Positions 27,602 through 36,000 of a stretch of DNA of 64,000 nt are shown here, in pieces. The notes under the pieces were generated by a model. It searched no databases and was not told the origin of the DNA. It saw only the letters and a program-made list of their open reading frames with translations. The number at the start of each line of letters is the position of its first letter. Positions within the stretch are counted from its first letter, which is position 1. A program made the position numbers and the translations under genes. The DNA comes from Spirochaeta isovalerica. Lineage in GTDB: Bacteria > Spirochaetota > Spirochaetia > DSM-2461. The DNA lies in assembly GCF_014207565.1 (NCBI RefSeq), contig NZ_JACHGJ010000002.1, forward strand, positions 806,001-870,000. The letters run 5' to 3'.

Positions 27602-28167
27602 TGGAGAGAAAATTCAATCCTGACAAACTGGCCAGACTCAATGATCCCGTCCGGCTGGAACACATCCCGCCGGATTTTATCCGGGAGAAGCTCGGGCTAA
27701 ACGGGTGTTCCGTTATGGCTGATATCGGCGCTGGAACAGGTCTTTTCACGAAGGCTTTTCTGGAACTCTGCGGAGGCGGCAAGGCTTTTTCCGCCGATAT
27801 CTCTCCGGTCATGGTCGACTGGATGAAGGAGAATCTCATTCCCGAAAAGGGAGAGATCATCCCCCTTCTGGTGGAGGAAAAGTCACTCCCTATTGATAGC
27901 GATTCGGTGGATCTGGCTATTATGTTCAATCTTTACCATGAGCTGGAAGCGCCTGATCAGTCTCTGGCTGAAGTTATGAGAATCCTGAAGAAAGGCGGAA
28001 AAATCTGTATCGCCGACTGGAAAAAAGGGGAAACCCCTTCCGGCCCGCCTCAAAAGATCAGAGTCAGTGCCGATGAGATTTCAGAGGCCTTGAGAAACAC
28101 CGGTTTCCAATCCATCTGGAGCGATGATTCCCTTCCTTTTCATTCGCTTGTCTGGGCTGTGAAATAA
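27601..28167 (+). CDS. Class I SAM-dependent methyltransferase
   Basis: The 188-residue protein has the SAM-binding motif I DIGAGTGLFTKAFL and the post-I acidic residue in FSADISPVMV. It is of the UbiE/Methyltransf_11 type with no substrate clue. The GTG start at 27601 overlaps the rhodanese stop by one base and has GGAG eight bases before it. Pairing with a rhodanese suggests a thiol or metalloid substrate, but this is inference. Confidence 0.85.
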   Translation: MERKFNPDKLARLNDPVRLEHIPPDFIREKLGLNGCSVMADIGAGTGLFTKAFLELCGGGKAFSADISPVMVDWMKENLIPEKGEIIPLLVEEKSLPIDSDSVDLAIMFNLYHELEAPDQSLAEVMRILKKGGKICIADWKKGETPSGPPQKIRVSADEISEALRNTGFQSIWSDDSLPFHSLVWAVK

Positions 28168-28209
28168 GCAGAAAAGTATATTCCGATTTACTTTTTCCAC
28201 CAATTTCTC

Positions 28210-28215
28210 TAAACT
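28210..28215 (+). promoter_or_regulatory. -10 element of a predicted leaderless promoter for chrA
   Basis: TAAACT, with TTTACT 17 bases upstream (28187-28192), ends six bases before the ATG at 28222. No ribosome binding site is present. Both hexamers match the sigma-70 consensus in four of six positions. Confidence 0.45.
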
Positions 28216-28221
28216 CGCCCC

Positions 28222-28794
28222 ATGATCGGTGAAAAAATCAGGGAAATCGGATTTCTCTACAGGCTGTTCTTCAAAATCGGTTTGTTCTCCATCGGCGGCG
28301 GTTATGTCATGCTGCCCATGCTCAAAGACGAGCTTGTGACAAAACGGGACTGGGTCGACGATCAGGAACTGCTCGATTATTACGCTATCGGCCAGGCCAC
28401 GCCGGGAATCATCGCCATCAACACATCGACATTCGTCGGCTATAAACGTCAGGGGATTCCCGGAGCCATAGCGGCGACAGCGGGCATGGTAACCCCTTCT
28501 CTGATCATCATCACGCTTATTGCGGCATTTATCCCATTTATGCAGCAGAATGAGATTTTCCAGAGGGCATTTCGGGGAATCCGCGCCGCCGTCGCCGCCC
28601 TGCTTCTCCATACTCTCTATACGCTGGCGGCGAAAATGATTACCGGCGATACGAAGAGGAATATCCTGACCATATCCCTGCTTGTTCTCGCCTTTACAGC
28701 CGTTGTTGTTTTCGGACAGTCTCCCGTCGTTATCGTGCTGGCCGCCGGACTGGCGGGCTGGATCGGTGGAGCTGTGAAAAGGGAGAAAGTCTGA
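28222..28794 (+). CDS. chrA: Chromate transporter half, N-terminal type
   Basis: The 190-residue membrane protein carries one CHR domain, with the hallmark FFKIGLFSIGGGYVMLPML and the later QATPGIIAINTSTFVG. ChrA exports chromate by proton exchange. Here the usual 400-residue two-domain protein is encoded as two genes (short-chain CHR), which are known to work as a pair. The stop overlaps the next start by one base. Confidence 0.88.
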   Translation: MIGEKIREIGFLYRLFFKIGLFSIGGGYVMLPMLKDELVTKRDWVDDQELLDYYAIGQATPGIIAINTSTFVGYKRQGIPGAIAATAGMVTPSLIIITLIAAFIPFMQQNEIFQRAFRGIRAAVAALLLHTLYTLAAKMITGDTKRNILTISLLVLAFTAVVVFGQSPVVIVLAAGLAGWIGGAVKREKV

Positions 28795-29324
28795 TGTCCT
28801 TAATTGAACTCTTTATTACATTCTTCAAAATCGGTCTATTTACAATCGGCGGAGGTCTGGCGAGCCTTCCGCTGCTGAAAGAGGCTGTCGTCGACGGCGG
28901 TTTTATTACCAGTGACGAGTTTATCGATATGGTCGCTATAAGCCAGTCAACGCCGGGGCCGATCGGCATCAATATGGCGACTTATACGGGGTTCAAGCTG
29001 GCTTCGGTTCCCGGCGGCGTTGTCGCTACAGCCGGTATCGTCACGCCCTCGCTGATAATTATCATTCTCATAGCGGCATTAATGAAAAACTTCGCTTCCA
29101 GCAAAGCGATCCAGGACAGCCTGAGCGCAATCCGCCCCGCAGCTCTGGGGCTTATTGCATCGGCCGTGTGGTTTATCCTGAGCGAAGCCGTCCTGCCCGG
29201 CGGGCAGTTCTTTCTGCCGGGATTTCTGATTATGACGGCGATATTGATTGCAAGAAGTCTATGGAAAGCTACCCCGGTTCTCTATATTATGGCCGGTGCC
29301 ATTGCGGGGATAATATTTCTTTAG
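28794..29324 (+). CDS. chrA: Chromate transporter half, C-terminal type
   Basis: This second short CHR protein (176 residues) has FFKIGLFTIGGGLASLPLL and QSTPGPIGINMATYTG. It is homologous to the preceding gene but opposite in predicted topology, as in other split CHR pairs. Translation is coupled to the first half through an ATGA overlap. Its 3' end overlaps the convergent GNAT gene by four bases. Confidence 0.88.
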   Translation: MSLIELFITFFKIGLFTIGGGLASLPLLKEAVVDGGFITSDEFIDMVAISQSTPGPIGINMATYTGFKLASVPGGVVATAGIVTPSLIIIILIAALMKNFASSKAIQDSLSAIRPAALGLIASAVWFILSEAVLPGGQFFLPGFLIMTAILIARSLWKATPVLYIMAGAIAGIIFL

Positions 29325-29770
29325 TCTTTCAGTTTTAACCGGGCAACAATTTCATCGTCTTCTTTTTCTCCGGTTTCCCGGAATCCCAGAAGATAGTACA
29401 AGCCGGATGCATCGTTCGAAGGTAAATAGGAGAGGGCAAAGCTGTCGGGGTTCTTTTCAGTCCTGAGTTTTTTCATGATCAGCTCCAGGGCTTTGCGTCC
29501 GCATCCCTTTCTCTGAAAGTTTTTATCTATCAGGAATCCCCCGAGCCAGCAGCTGTTGTCCTCATCATCGATGGCCCACATAATAAAACCTATCGGCGCA
29601 TTGTCCCGATAGATTGCAAGAGGATGCCAGAGAGATCCGTAAGAGCACAGACACATATAATACCCGGGATCGGCGACAAACTCTTTCTGTTCTTCAAAGA
29701 CTTCTAGTTTATAGACATCGCGCCAGTTCTCATTACCTATCTCTTTCAGTTCAATGATATGATTATCCAT
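29321..29770 (-). CDS. GNAT-family N-acetyltransferase
   Basis: The 149-residue single-domain GNAT protein has its acetyl-CoA loop in DKNFQRKGCGRKALELI. It resembles spermidine acetyltransferase-like members (BltD type), but the substrate is not certain. TATTCT ends six bases before the ATG, a weaker example of the leaderless arrangement seen elsewhere; GATGAG could alternatively act as a poor ribosome binding site. Confidence 0.82.
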   Translation of the reverse strand: MDNHIIELKEIGNENWRDVYKLEVFEEQKEFVADPGYYMCLCSYGSLWHPLAIYRDNAPIGFIMWAIDDEDNSCWLGGFLIDKNFQRKGCGRKALELIMKKLRTEKNPDSFALSYLPSNDASGLYYLLGFRETGEKEDDEIVARLKLKD

Positions 29771-29837
29771 CTCATCAGAATAAAGCCTTTTTGCCAGGGG
29801 TAACAGGGAAAGAATAATTATAAATGCAAAGATTTTC

Positions 29838-29866
29838 TTGACTATATTACTAACTAGTAATATATT
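29838..29866 (+). promoter_or_regulatory. Promoter of marR with a 20-bp palindromic operator filling the spacer
   Basis: TTGACT (29838-29843), a 17-base spacer and TATATT (29861-29866) form a strong promoter. The perfect 9-2-9 palindrome ATATTACTAACTAGTAATAT (29844-29863) fills the spacer and part of the -10, so a bound repressor would exclude RNA polymerase. TATATT ends six bases before the ATG at 29873, predicting a leaderless mRNA. Confidence 0.8.
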
Positions 29867-29872
29867 TCAGGC

Positions 29873-30316
29873 ATGGAAAGCGAACAACGTTACAGTCCTG
29901 ACGAAAGACTGGATTTCAGTGTCATAATCGCCATATTCCGGGCTATGCAGACGGTCAGGAAGAGTGAAAGCATCACTTTGGAGAGAGGTCATCTCACCTC
30001 CGCTCAGTTCAGTGTTCTTGAAACTCTCTATCATAAAGGACCGCTTAGAGTTTGTGAATTGCTGGAGAAAACGCTCTCTTCCGGAGGAAACATGACTGTC
30101 GTTCTCAAAAATCTTCAGCAGGAGGGGTTGATTACAAAAATCAGAGATCCTGAAGACGGCAGGGCATTTGTTGTTCAGCTTACCGGAAAAGGTTTTCAGT
30201 TAATCGAAGGATTGTTCCCCGACCACATCAAAGTCGTGTCAGATCTCCTCTGTCCCCTGGAAGACAGGGAAAAGAAAGAGCTGGTGAGAATCCTGAAGAA
30301 ACTGAATAGGAAATGA
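29873..30316 (+). CDS. MarR-family regulator of the nitroreductase-dioxygenase operon
   Basis: The 147-residue winged-helix protein has its recognition helix near SSGGNMTVVLKNLQQEGLI and the wing DPEDGRAF. It resembles redox- or phenol-sensing MarR members such as YodB/OhrR by neighbourhood, but it lacks an N-terminal sensing cysteine; one cysteine is at LRVCELLEK and one at LLCPLED. It is followed by a nitroreductase and a DODA-type dioxygenase. The same operator core precedes both marR and the nitroreductase gene, supporting autoregulation and control of both. Confidence 0.9.
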   Translation: MESEQRYSPDERLDFSVIIAIFRAMQTVRKSESITLERGHLTSAQFSVLETLYHKGPLRVCELLEKTLSSGGNMTVVLKNLQQEGLITKIRDPEDGRAFVVQLTGKGFQLIEGLFPDHIKVVSDLLCPLEDREKKELVRILKKLNRK

Positions 30317-30331
30317 TTTTTTTTAATGAAA

Positions 30332-30349
30332 TAATACTAGTTAGTATTA
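30332..30349 (+). promoter_or_regulatory. Second MarR operator, upstream of the nitroreductase gene
   Basis: TAATACTAGTTAGTATTA is an 8-2-8 palindrome. Its core TACTAGTTAGTA is identical to the reverse complement of the operator before marR. It lies just upstream of the nitroreductase ribosome binding site (AGGAG). Confidence 0.82.
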
Positions 30350-30363
30350 AATAGGAGAATATT

Positions 30364-30966
30364 ATGAATAGCATTTTTGAAAGAAGATCGGTTAATTTTT
30401 TTGATCCCTCTAAAGATATCGATGATGAACTGCTCAAAAATATCATAGACCTGGCTTCAACGGCGCCTTCAGCTTTTAATCTTCAGCCATGGGATATTAT
30501 AGCCGTAAAGACTCCGGAGGCAAAAGAGAAACTTCTTGAGTTAACCGGAGGGCAGTCCAAAGTCCAGGAAGCTCCCGTAACCCTTATCGTTATAGGAAAC
30601 AGGGCCGGGTATGATGTAAACAATCCCGTGTGGAAGCAGCTGGAAGCCGCAATGGGTAAGGAGAAAACAGCCGGAGCCCGAACCATGGCGGAAAATCTCT
30701 ACGGTTCAACAGAGGAGAGGAAAATCAAGTTTGCCGAGAGCAATGCGGGGCTGCTGAGCATGTCCATCATGTACGCCGCCAGACATTACGGCGTCGACTC
30801 CCACCCCATGAGCGGTATTGATTTCGAAGGTATCAAAAAAGAATTCGATCTCGGAGAAGAAAAGGATGTGGTTATGCTTATATCTCTTGGATATTTCGAC
30901 GGAACGAAGGAACTCTACCCCCGGGCCCCGAGACGGGCTTATGAGGATCTGGTGGTCACAGTATGA
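30364..30966 (+). CDS. Nitroreductase-family flavoprotein
   Basis: The 200-residue protein is an FMN-dependent NAD(P)H oxidoreductase of the nitroreductase fold. It begins with the FMN-phosphate loop ERRSVNFFDPSKD and ends with YPRAPRRAYEDLV. Such enzymes reduce quinones, nitro compounds or similar electrophiles. TAGGAG precedes the ATG. Its stop overlaps the next start (ATGA). Control by the adjacent MarR suggests a response to an electrophile. Confidence 0.9.
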   Translation: MNSIFERRSVNFFDPSKDIDDELLKNIIDLASTAPSAFNLQPWDIIAVKTPEAKEKLLELTGGQSKVQEAPVTLIVIGNRAGYDVNNPVWKQLEAAMGKEKTAGARTMAENLYGSTEERKIKFAESNAGLLSMSIMYAARHYGVDSHPMSGIDFEGIKKEFDLGEEKDVVMLISLGYFDGTKELYPRAPRRAYEDLVVTV

Positions 30967-31742
30967 GCAAAGGGAGAATGCCGGTCCTCTTTGCAGGACA
31001 CGGCTCTCCCGATATGACATTGGGAGAGAACAGATACACGGAAAAATGGAGAGAGCTCGGTCAGCTGATCGGCAAGGCGGAAGCTATCGTGGTTGTTTCG
31101 GCGCACTGGATGACCGGAGGGGAAACTCTACTGACAGCATCGCCCCATCCCGGTACGATCTACGATTTCGGAGGTTTTCCCGATGAACTGTACCGTATCC
31201 GATACAACTCTCCCGGGCACCCCGCACTGGTTGAAAAAATCATAGAGAAGCTTGAAGGATTTAATATCAAAGGGGACAGCGAACGGGGATATGACCACGG
31301 AAGCTGGACCATATTGAGACATATGTACCCCGATGCCGATGTGCCTGTCATACAATTGAGTCTTGATTTGCGACAGGACGGAGCCTGGCATTTTGAACTG
31401 GGCCACAAACTCCGATGGCTGAGAGAGGAAGGGGTTCTTCTTATGGGAAGCGGGAATATCGTTCACAATCTCAGGATGCTGACATTCCCCGAAATGACTG
31501 CTGCCGACTGGGCTGTATCCTTTGATGAGGAAGTAAAGAATCTTATACTGGATGGTGAGTACGAAAAGCTGAAAGACTATCAAGCGCTGGGGGAAAAGGC
31601 AATGCAATCCATAACAACGGCAGAACACTATCTCCCTCTGCTGTATACGCTGGGTCTTTCCGATGATAAAGACAGGATAACTTTCCCCATAGAGGGCATC
31701 TCTTTCGGAACCGTCTCTATGAGGACAGTGCTTTTTTCATAA
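30963..31742 (+). CDS. DODA-type class III extradiol dioxygenase (YgiD-like)
   Basis: The 259-residue protein belongs to the DODA/YgiD group of the LigB superfamily, which open catechol rings such as that of DOPA using a bound metal. Conserved histidines are in FAGHGSPDM (H14), VSAHWMTGG and TAEHYLPLL; DHGSWTIL is also typical. It overlaps the nitroreductase gene by four bases. A nitroreductase plus extradiol dioxygenase under a MarR regulator fits detoxification of quinones and catechols. Confidence 0.88.
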   Translation: MSKGRMPVLFAGHGSPDMTLGENRYTEKWRELGQLIGKAEAIVVVSAHWMTGGETLLTASPHPGTIYDFGGFPDELYRIRYNSPGHPALVEKIIEKLEGFNIKGDSERGYDHGSWTILRHMYPDADVPVIQLSLDLRQDGAWHFELGHKLRWLREEGVLLMGSGNIVHNLRMLTFPEMTAADWAVSFDEEVKNLILDGEYEKLKDYQALGEKAMQSITTAEHYLPLLYTLGLSDDKDRITFPIEGISFGTVSMRTVLFS

Positions 31743-31747
31743 AATAA

Positions 31748-31775
31748 TTGAGCGGGAGCCGGCCTGTGCTATAAT
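31748..31775 (+). promoter_or_regulatory. Sigma-70 promoter of the membrane acyltransferase gene
   Basis: TTGAGC (31748-31753), a 16-base spacer and a perfect TATAAT (31770-31775) are followed by a leader of about 25 bases with a GGGAG ribosome binding site before the ATG at 31806. Confidence 0.65.
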
Positions 31776-31805
31776 CCCTATAGATACTTTACAGGGAGTG
31801 TAACT

Positions 31806-33197
31806 ATGTCAGAGCCAAACAGACCTTCGCGGCTGATATCCATCGATATCATGAAAGGAATCGGAATCATAGGGATGCTGTTCTCCCATGCTTTTTTCAA
31901 AGGCGTCTGGTTTTCCGAAGGCAATGCCGCCGTTGTCGTGGGGGAGCATGCCCCCTGGGTCATCCCCTTCGCGCTGCCTCTGATCATCGTCGGCACCTGG
32001 CCCGGTTTTTTCATACTTATGACCGGAATCCTCAATTCCTATCTCACGGCGAAAAGGCTGGAGAAGGGGAGGACTATCCGACAGGCTGTGTCTCCCATGT
32101 ATGTCAACGCCGTACTTTTTCTGCTGATCCATGTCTTTATGGTCACAGTTCTCCATGATTACCGTCCCGATCTGCATCATCCCGGACAGGGCTCTGCCGG
32201 TCTGTTCGGAAATCTGGTAACCGGTAACGGATTAAAAATCAGTTCCGGGCAGTGGTACATTCACACCATGCTGAGTATGCTGGCCTTCGCTGAAATCTAT
32301 TTCGCCCTGTCCATGACTTACTTCTTTAGAAAAGATAAATGGAAGAACAGACAGTCTCTGACAAAAATTCTGCTGATTCAGGCCGTTCTTGTACTGGTCC
32401 TGTCAGCAGTCATAAGCGGACCCTCTTACAATCTGGTTACCCGTCTGGTCGAAGTGAACACTTTGCCCGCCAATGTTGCCATATTTATCCTGCAGTCACT
32501 TAGTGCCAGCCAGCTTGATCTCTTTCCCCTGGCGGCATACGGTTCGATCGGGATGATCGTCGGACTTTTTCTCTTCCACGACAGGGAGAGGAAGGATCTT
32601 GATTCCCTAAGGGGATTTCTGAACCGGACGGGCACTGTCGCTCTGTTGACCGGCGTCCTTCTGATTGTTATCCGGGTTCTCACTGCGGGAACCGGACCGG
32701 TTGACGCCATCTTCATTTACGAGCCCTATCCGGTGCACCTGGCCGTTTTCAACATGGGGCTGATCCTCTTCGTTCTCAGCTTCGCCATGAAGAGATTTGA
32801 ATACGCTCCGCTGGAGAGATTGCAGCGAATCTGCGACAGAACTCTGTTTATCAGAGCAGCGGGGATGCTCACCCTGACTCTCTATGTCCTGGAGTTCCCC
32901 GTAAGGTTCGTACTCAGCTATGCCGCCCACGGACTGTTCGGAGAATCTTCCGTTCCCTTTCCCGAATCTTTTCTCACTTTCCAGTTCGACAGCTTTATGC
33001 TCAATCCCGGGGCCATCGCTCTTTTTATGGTTGTCATTATGTCATTATGGCTGCTTCTGATAGCTCTTCTGATCCGGACCGGTTTCGTTGGTTCTTTCGA
33101 GTGGATTTTCGTCAGGATAGCTAACAGATTCAGGCCCCTCGATAAATCGGAGAAGGCCCATATGTCGCGAATTCTTTATCCTCTGAATTTATCCTGA
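31806..33197 (+). CDS. Polytopic membrane acyltransferase-like protein (HGSNAT/DUF1624 type)
   Basis: The 463-residue protein has about ten membrane helices. The N terminus (RLISIDIMKGIGIIGMLFSH) matches the start of the heparan-alpha-glucosaminide N-acetyltransferase-like and acyltransferase-3 superfamily, in which SxDxxKG and a nearby histidine are conserved. These proteins move an acyl group across the membrane onto a sugar or other acceptor; the acceptor here is unknown. Its last 22 bases overlap the convergent ligase gene. Confidence 0.75.
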   Translation: MSEPNRPSRLISIDIMKGIGIIGMLFSHAFFKGVWFSEGNAAVVVGEHAPWVIPFALPLIIVGTWPGFFILMTGILNSYLTAKRLEKGRTIRQAVSPMYVNAVLFLLIHVFMVTVLHDYRPDLHHPGQGSAGLFGNLVTGNGLKISSGQWYIHTMLSMLAFAEIYFALSMTYFFRKDKWKNRQSLTKILLIQAVLVLVLSAVISGPSYNLVTRLVEVNTLPANVAIFILQSLSASQLDLFPLAAYGSIGMIVGLFLFHDRERKDLDSLRGFLNRTGTVALLTGVLLIVIRVLTAGTGPVDAIFIYEPYPVHLAVFNMGLILFVLSFAMKRFEYAPLERLQRICDRTLFIRAAGMLTLTLYVLEFPVRFVLSYAAHGLFGESSVPFPESFLTFQFDSFMLNPGAIALFMVVIMSLWLLLIALLIRTGFVGSFEWIFVRIANRFRPLDKSEKAHMSRILYPLNLS

Positions 33198-34978
33198 TCG
33201 CGGAGCATTTCATCTTCGTCGCGTATGATATCTTCGCGGATTTCCTCTTCTATGTGCCATTCTTCTCTGGTTTTATTCAGTTCCTCCTGTTCCAGAACCG
33301 TGTAGGCGATCTTTCCGACTTTTGTCTGGGGCAGTTCGCTGCGGAACTCTATCTCCCTGGGACAGCTCCATTTATTAATCCGTTCACGGCACCAGGATAT
33401 GAGTTCCTCTTTCATTTCCGGACTTTCCTTCTCCGGGTCAGCCAGAACGATAAAAGCTTTCACTTTCTGGATCTGATAGGCATCGGGAACGCCGATGGCG
33501 CAGACTGATGCCACATCGGGATGAGCGTCGAGAATCTCTTCGATCTGCGTGGGGTAGACGGCGATACCGGAAACTTTAATCATTCTTTTAAGACGCAGTT
33601 TGAAGTAGATGAAACCGTCCTCGTCAATATGACCGATGTCTCCCGTATGGAGCCAGGTGACGTTGTCCTCATCCTTTTTAAGAACCTGGGCGGTTTCCTC
33701 CGGTTCGTCCAGATAGCCGAGCATGACTGTGGGGCCGGACACGCAGATTTCACCTTCCTCCCCGGCAGCCAGCGTCTCCCCGTTTTCGGGATTGACTATT
33801 TTAAAGAACATGTCGGGGTAGGGTATGCCAACGGAACCTTTGCGGTACTCCGCTTCGGGCATAACGGCGCAGACCGTAACCGATTCGGTTAGCCCGTAGC
33901 CTTCTCTTAAGGGAACCTTCGCTCCGTTTTCCTTCAATAACTGATCAAAGCGGATCTTGATGCTATGGGGAACCTTGTCCCCTCCGGCAAAGGCGCCTTT
34001 CATATTGCTCATGTCTGCTTTTCGCATATTGCTGTCTGTGAGCAGAGCTTCGTAAAGCGTAGGAACACCGGCAATGATTTCCGGTCTTTCCTTCCGGATC
34101 ATTTTGCCAACAAGCTCAGCGGAAAACTTGGGGACGAGGATGCATTTGCCCCCGGCCGTCAGCATGGAATGGATACATACCGCCAGGCCGAAACCGTGAA
34201 AAACAGGCAGGATGGCCAGAACCGCATCTCCGGGAGCCAGGTGCCCGATTATTTCGCTTCCCTGAACACCGGTCTGCGCTGCCAGAGCATTGAAATTATC
34301 GCTTGATAGCATGATCCCTTTAGAGCGGCCCGTTGTCCCCCCGCTGTACAGGATTACGGCCATCTCCCCGGGAGCCATACTCTTTTCCGGTTCCGAAGCA
34401 CCGGTGCGGACACTGTTCATCAGGTCTTTCCACCAGATAATCCGCCTGTCAGCCGGTACTTTCTTTATTTTACGCCCTTTGGTCAGATAGAAGAGAGAGC
34501 TTTTTATATTGCCCATATAATCGCCCAGTTTTGTGACTATCAGCTTTTCCAGAGGAGAATCGTTCATTATGGGAGTGAAGTTGGGAACAAAGGCATCGAG
34601 GGTGAAAGCCCATTTGCTTTGGCTCAGTTTAAGGTAATAGAGAATCTCATCGGCCGCTGAGAGGGGGTGAATCATACTGGCTATGGCGCCGGCTTTATTA
34701 AGAGCGTAGAAGAATATAACCGCCTGTGGTGTATTGGGCATGCAGACTGTTACTCTGTCCCCCTCTTTCAATCCGTTCTTCACAAGTGCGGCAGCGCACC
34801 GGTCTATATCGGCCAGAAACTGGCTGTAGGTGTTTTGAAGCCCCAGAAAATCCCATGCAATAAGATCAGGAGTTTCATTCGCCTGTCCGGCAATGGCTCC
34901 GTAAAGGCTTCTGTGTTCGTATTGCAGCGAAGAGGGAACGGTCCCGAGATATTTTTTCCATGGGATATCTTTTTTCAT
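33176..34978 (-). CDS. AMP-forming acyl-CoA ligase (long-chain type)
   Basis: The 600-residue ANL-superfamily enzyme activates a carboxylic acid as acyl-AMP and then acyl-CoA. The P-loop is YSGGTTGRSKGIML, followed by GYGLTES and TGDIGHIDEDGF, and the C-terminal catalytic lysine is in PQTKVGKIAY. An acidic tail of about 30 residues (rich in EEIRED and DEDEMLRDQ) extends beyond the usual end. It overlaps the E2-like gene by one base, so an acyl-CoA made here is probably the donor for that protein. Confidence 0.92.
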   Translation of the reverse strand: MKKDIPWKKYLGTVPSSLQYEHRSLYGAIAGQANETPDLIAWDFLGLQNTYSQFLADIDRCAAALVKNGLKEGDRVTVCMPNTPQAVIFFYALNKAGAIASMIHPLSAADEILYYLKLSQSKWAFTLDAFVPNFTPIMNDSPLEKLIVTKLGDYMGNIKSSLFYLTKGRKIKKVPADRRIIWWKDLMNSVRTGASEPEKSMAPGEMAVILYSGGTTGRSKGIMLSSDNFNALAAQTGVQGSEIIGHLAPGDAVLAILPVFHGFGLAVCIHSMLTAGGKCILVPKFSAELVGKMIRKERPEIIAGVPTLYEALLTDSNMRKADMSNMKGAFAGGDKVPHSIKIRFDQLLKENGAKVPLREGYGLTESVTVCAVMPEAEYRKGSVGIPYPDMFFKIVNPENGETLAAGEEGEICVSGPTVMLGYLDEPEETAQVLKKDEDNVTWLHTGDIGHIDEDGFIYFKLRLKRMIKVSGIAVYPTQIEEILDAHPDVASVCAIGVPDAYQIQKVKAFIVLADPEKESPEMKEELISWCRERINKWSCPREIEFRSELPQTKVGKIAYTVLEQEELNKTREEWHIEEEIREDIIRDEDEMLRDQDKFRG

Positions 34979-35916
34979 TATTTATTCTCCATACATTCTG
35001 TTCTTCGGACGGCGCCGTCTTCCGGCTTGTATTGTTTTAGTTTCAAGCGCTTCAGATCGACATTCTCCAGTTCCGGAGGCTCTTCCAGCATAGAGGGGTT
35101 TTCAACCATTTCCTTGAACAGATCGATGGATTTGGCGCAATAGATACCATCTTTGATACGGTCGTCGTAGGTATAGGTCACTTTGACCACATCGCGCTCC
35201 ACAAGCTTTCCCTCTTCGCTGATATAGCGGAATTTTTTGAATTTCCCCAGGGCTATGAAGATCCCGCATGTTCCCCTTTCGAAATTGTGATGAAAAGGCG
35301 CATCGACTCCCACGCTGCCAACATTGGTGACAAAGGACGTGACATACATGGGATCGGCCTTGATCAGCGAGGCGGGAAGAATGTTGTGATAATCGAGGAA
35401 ATTGTACATCCGGAAGAAGAATTTCAGGATGAATCGCGGGAATTTCATTAGCGTTTCATTCAGATCCTCGCTCTCATTGCCTTCTCCGCTTTTCCCTTTG
35501 TTTACGAAACTGTGAATCTTCTGTCTCACGGACCATAAGGTTTCAAATGGGGAGAAGGGGACGGTTATATTTATCTCCTCTCCCTCGTCATTCAGTTCCT
35601 TTTTAGCTATGAAGTTGAGAAGGATTTCATTTCTCTGATAATAATTGAATCCCGAAATAAAGCGGTTCAGATCCGGACGAAGCGCGACGGTCCGCGCGAG
35701 AGCGCAAAGGAAAACCTGGAAAAAGGTCAGCTTCCCTTCCTGATCTCCATGTTGGCGGTTCCATCTTTCTATGTAGGGGAGCGTTTCGGTTACATCGAAT
35801 TCCTGTTCGAAGTATATAGCCGATTCCGTGCGCCCCGGCATCATATAGGGCAGCATTCTTGTAAAATAATGGAGACCTTCGATATATGTTCCATCAGGCC
35901 TGGTCTTTTTCAGCAT
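34978..35916 (-). CDS. Lone E2-catalytic-domain-like acyltransferase without its catalytic His
   Basis: The 312 residues match only the catalytic domain of 2-oxo acid dehydrogenase E2 (the CAT fold), with no lipoyl or E1-binding domain. Recognisable parts are the FFQVFLCALARTVALRPDLN helix, the NVGSVGVDAPFHH strand, the CGIFIALGKF strand and the terminal TYTYDDRIKDG. The usual HxxxDG motif reads D252-R-I-K-D256-G, so the general-base histidine is replaced by Asp. It is translationally coupled to an acyl-CoA ligase. It may be an acyltransferase with altered chemistry or a non-catalytic acyl-CoA binding protein. Confidence 0.75.
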   Translation of the reverse strand: MLKKTRPDGTYIEGLHYFTRMLPYMMPGRTESAIYFEQEFDVTETLPYIERWNRQHGDQEGKLTFFQVFLCALARTVALRPDLNRFISGFNYYQRNEILLNFIAKKELNDEGEEINITVPFSPFETLWSVRQKIHSFVNKGKSGEGNESEDLNETLMKFPRFILKFFFRMYNFLDYHNILPASLIKADPMYVTSFVTNVGSVGVDAPFHHNFERGTCGIFIALGKFKKFRYISEEGKLVERDVVKVTYTYDDRIKDGIYCAKSIDLFKEMVENPSMLEEPPELENVDLKRLKLKQYKPEDGAVRRTECMENK

Positions 35917-36000
35917 AGTATAGATTCTCCGGTGTTCAGTAATGAAATTATTCTATATGTGAAAAAAACAATAGGCAATGAAAAATATCTTTCCGAGCTA

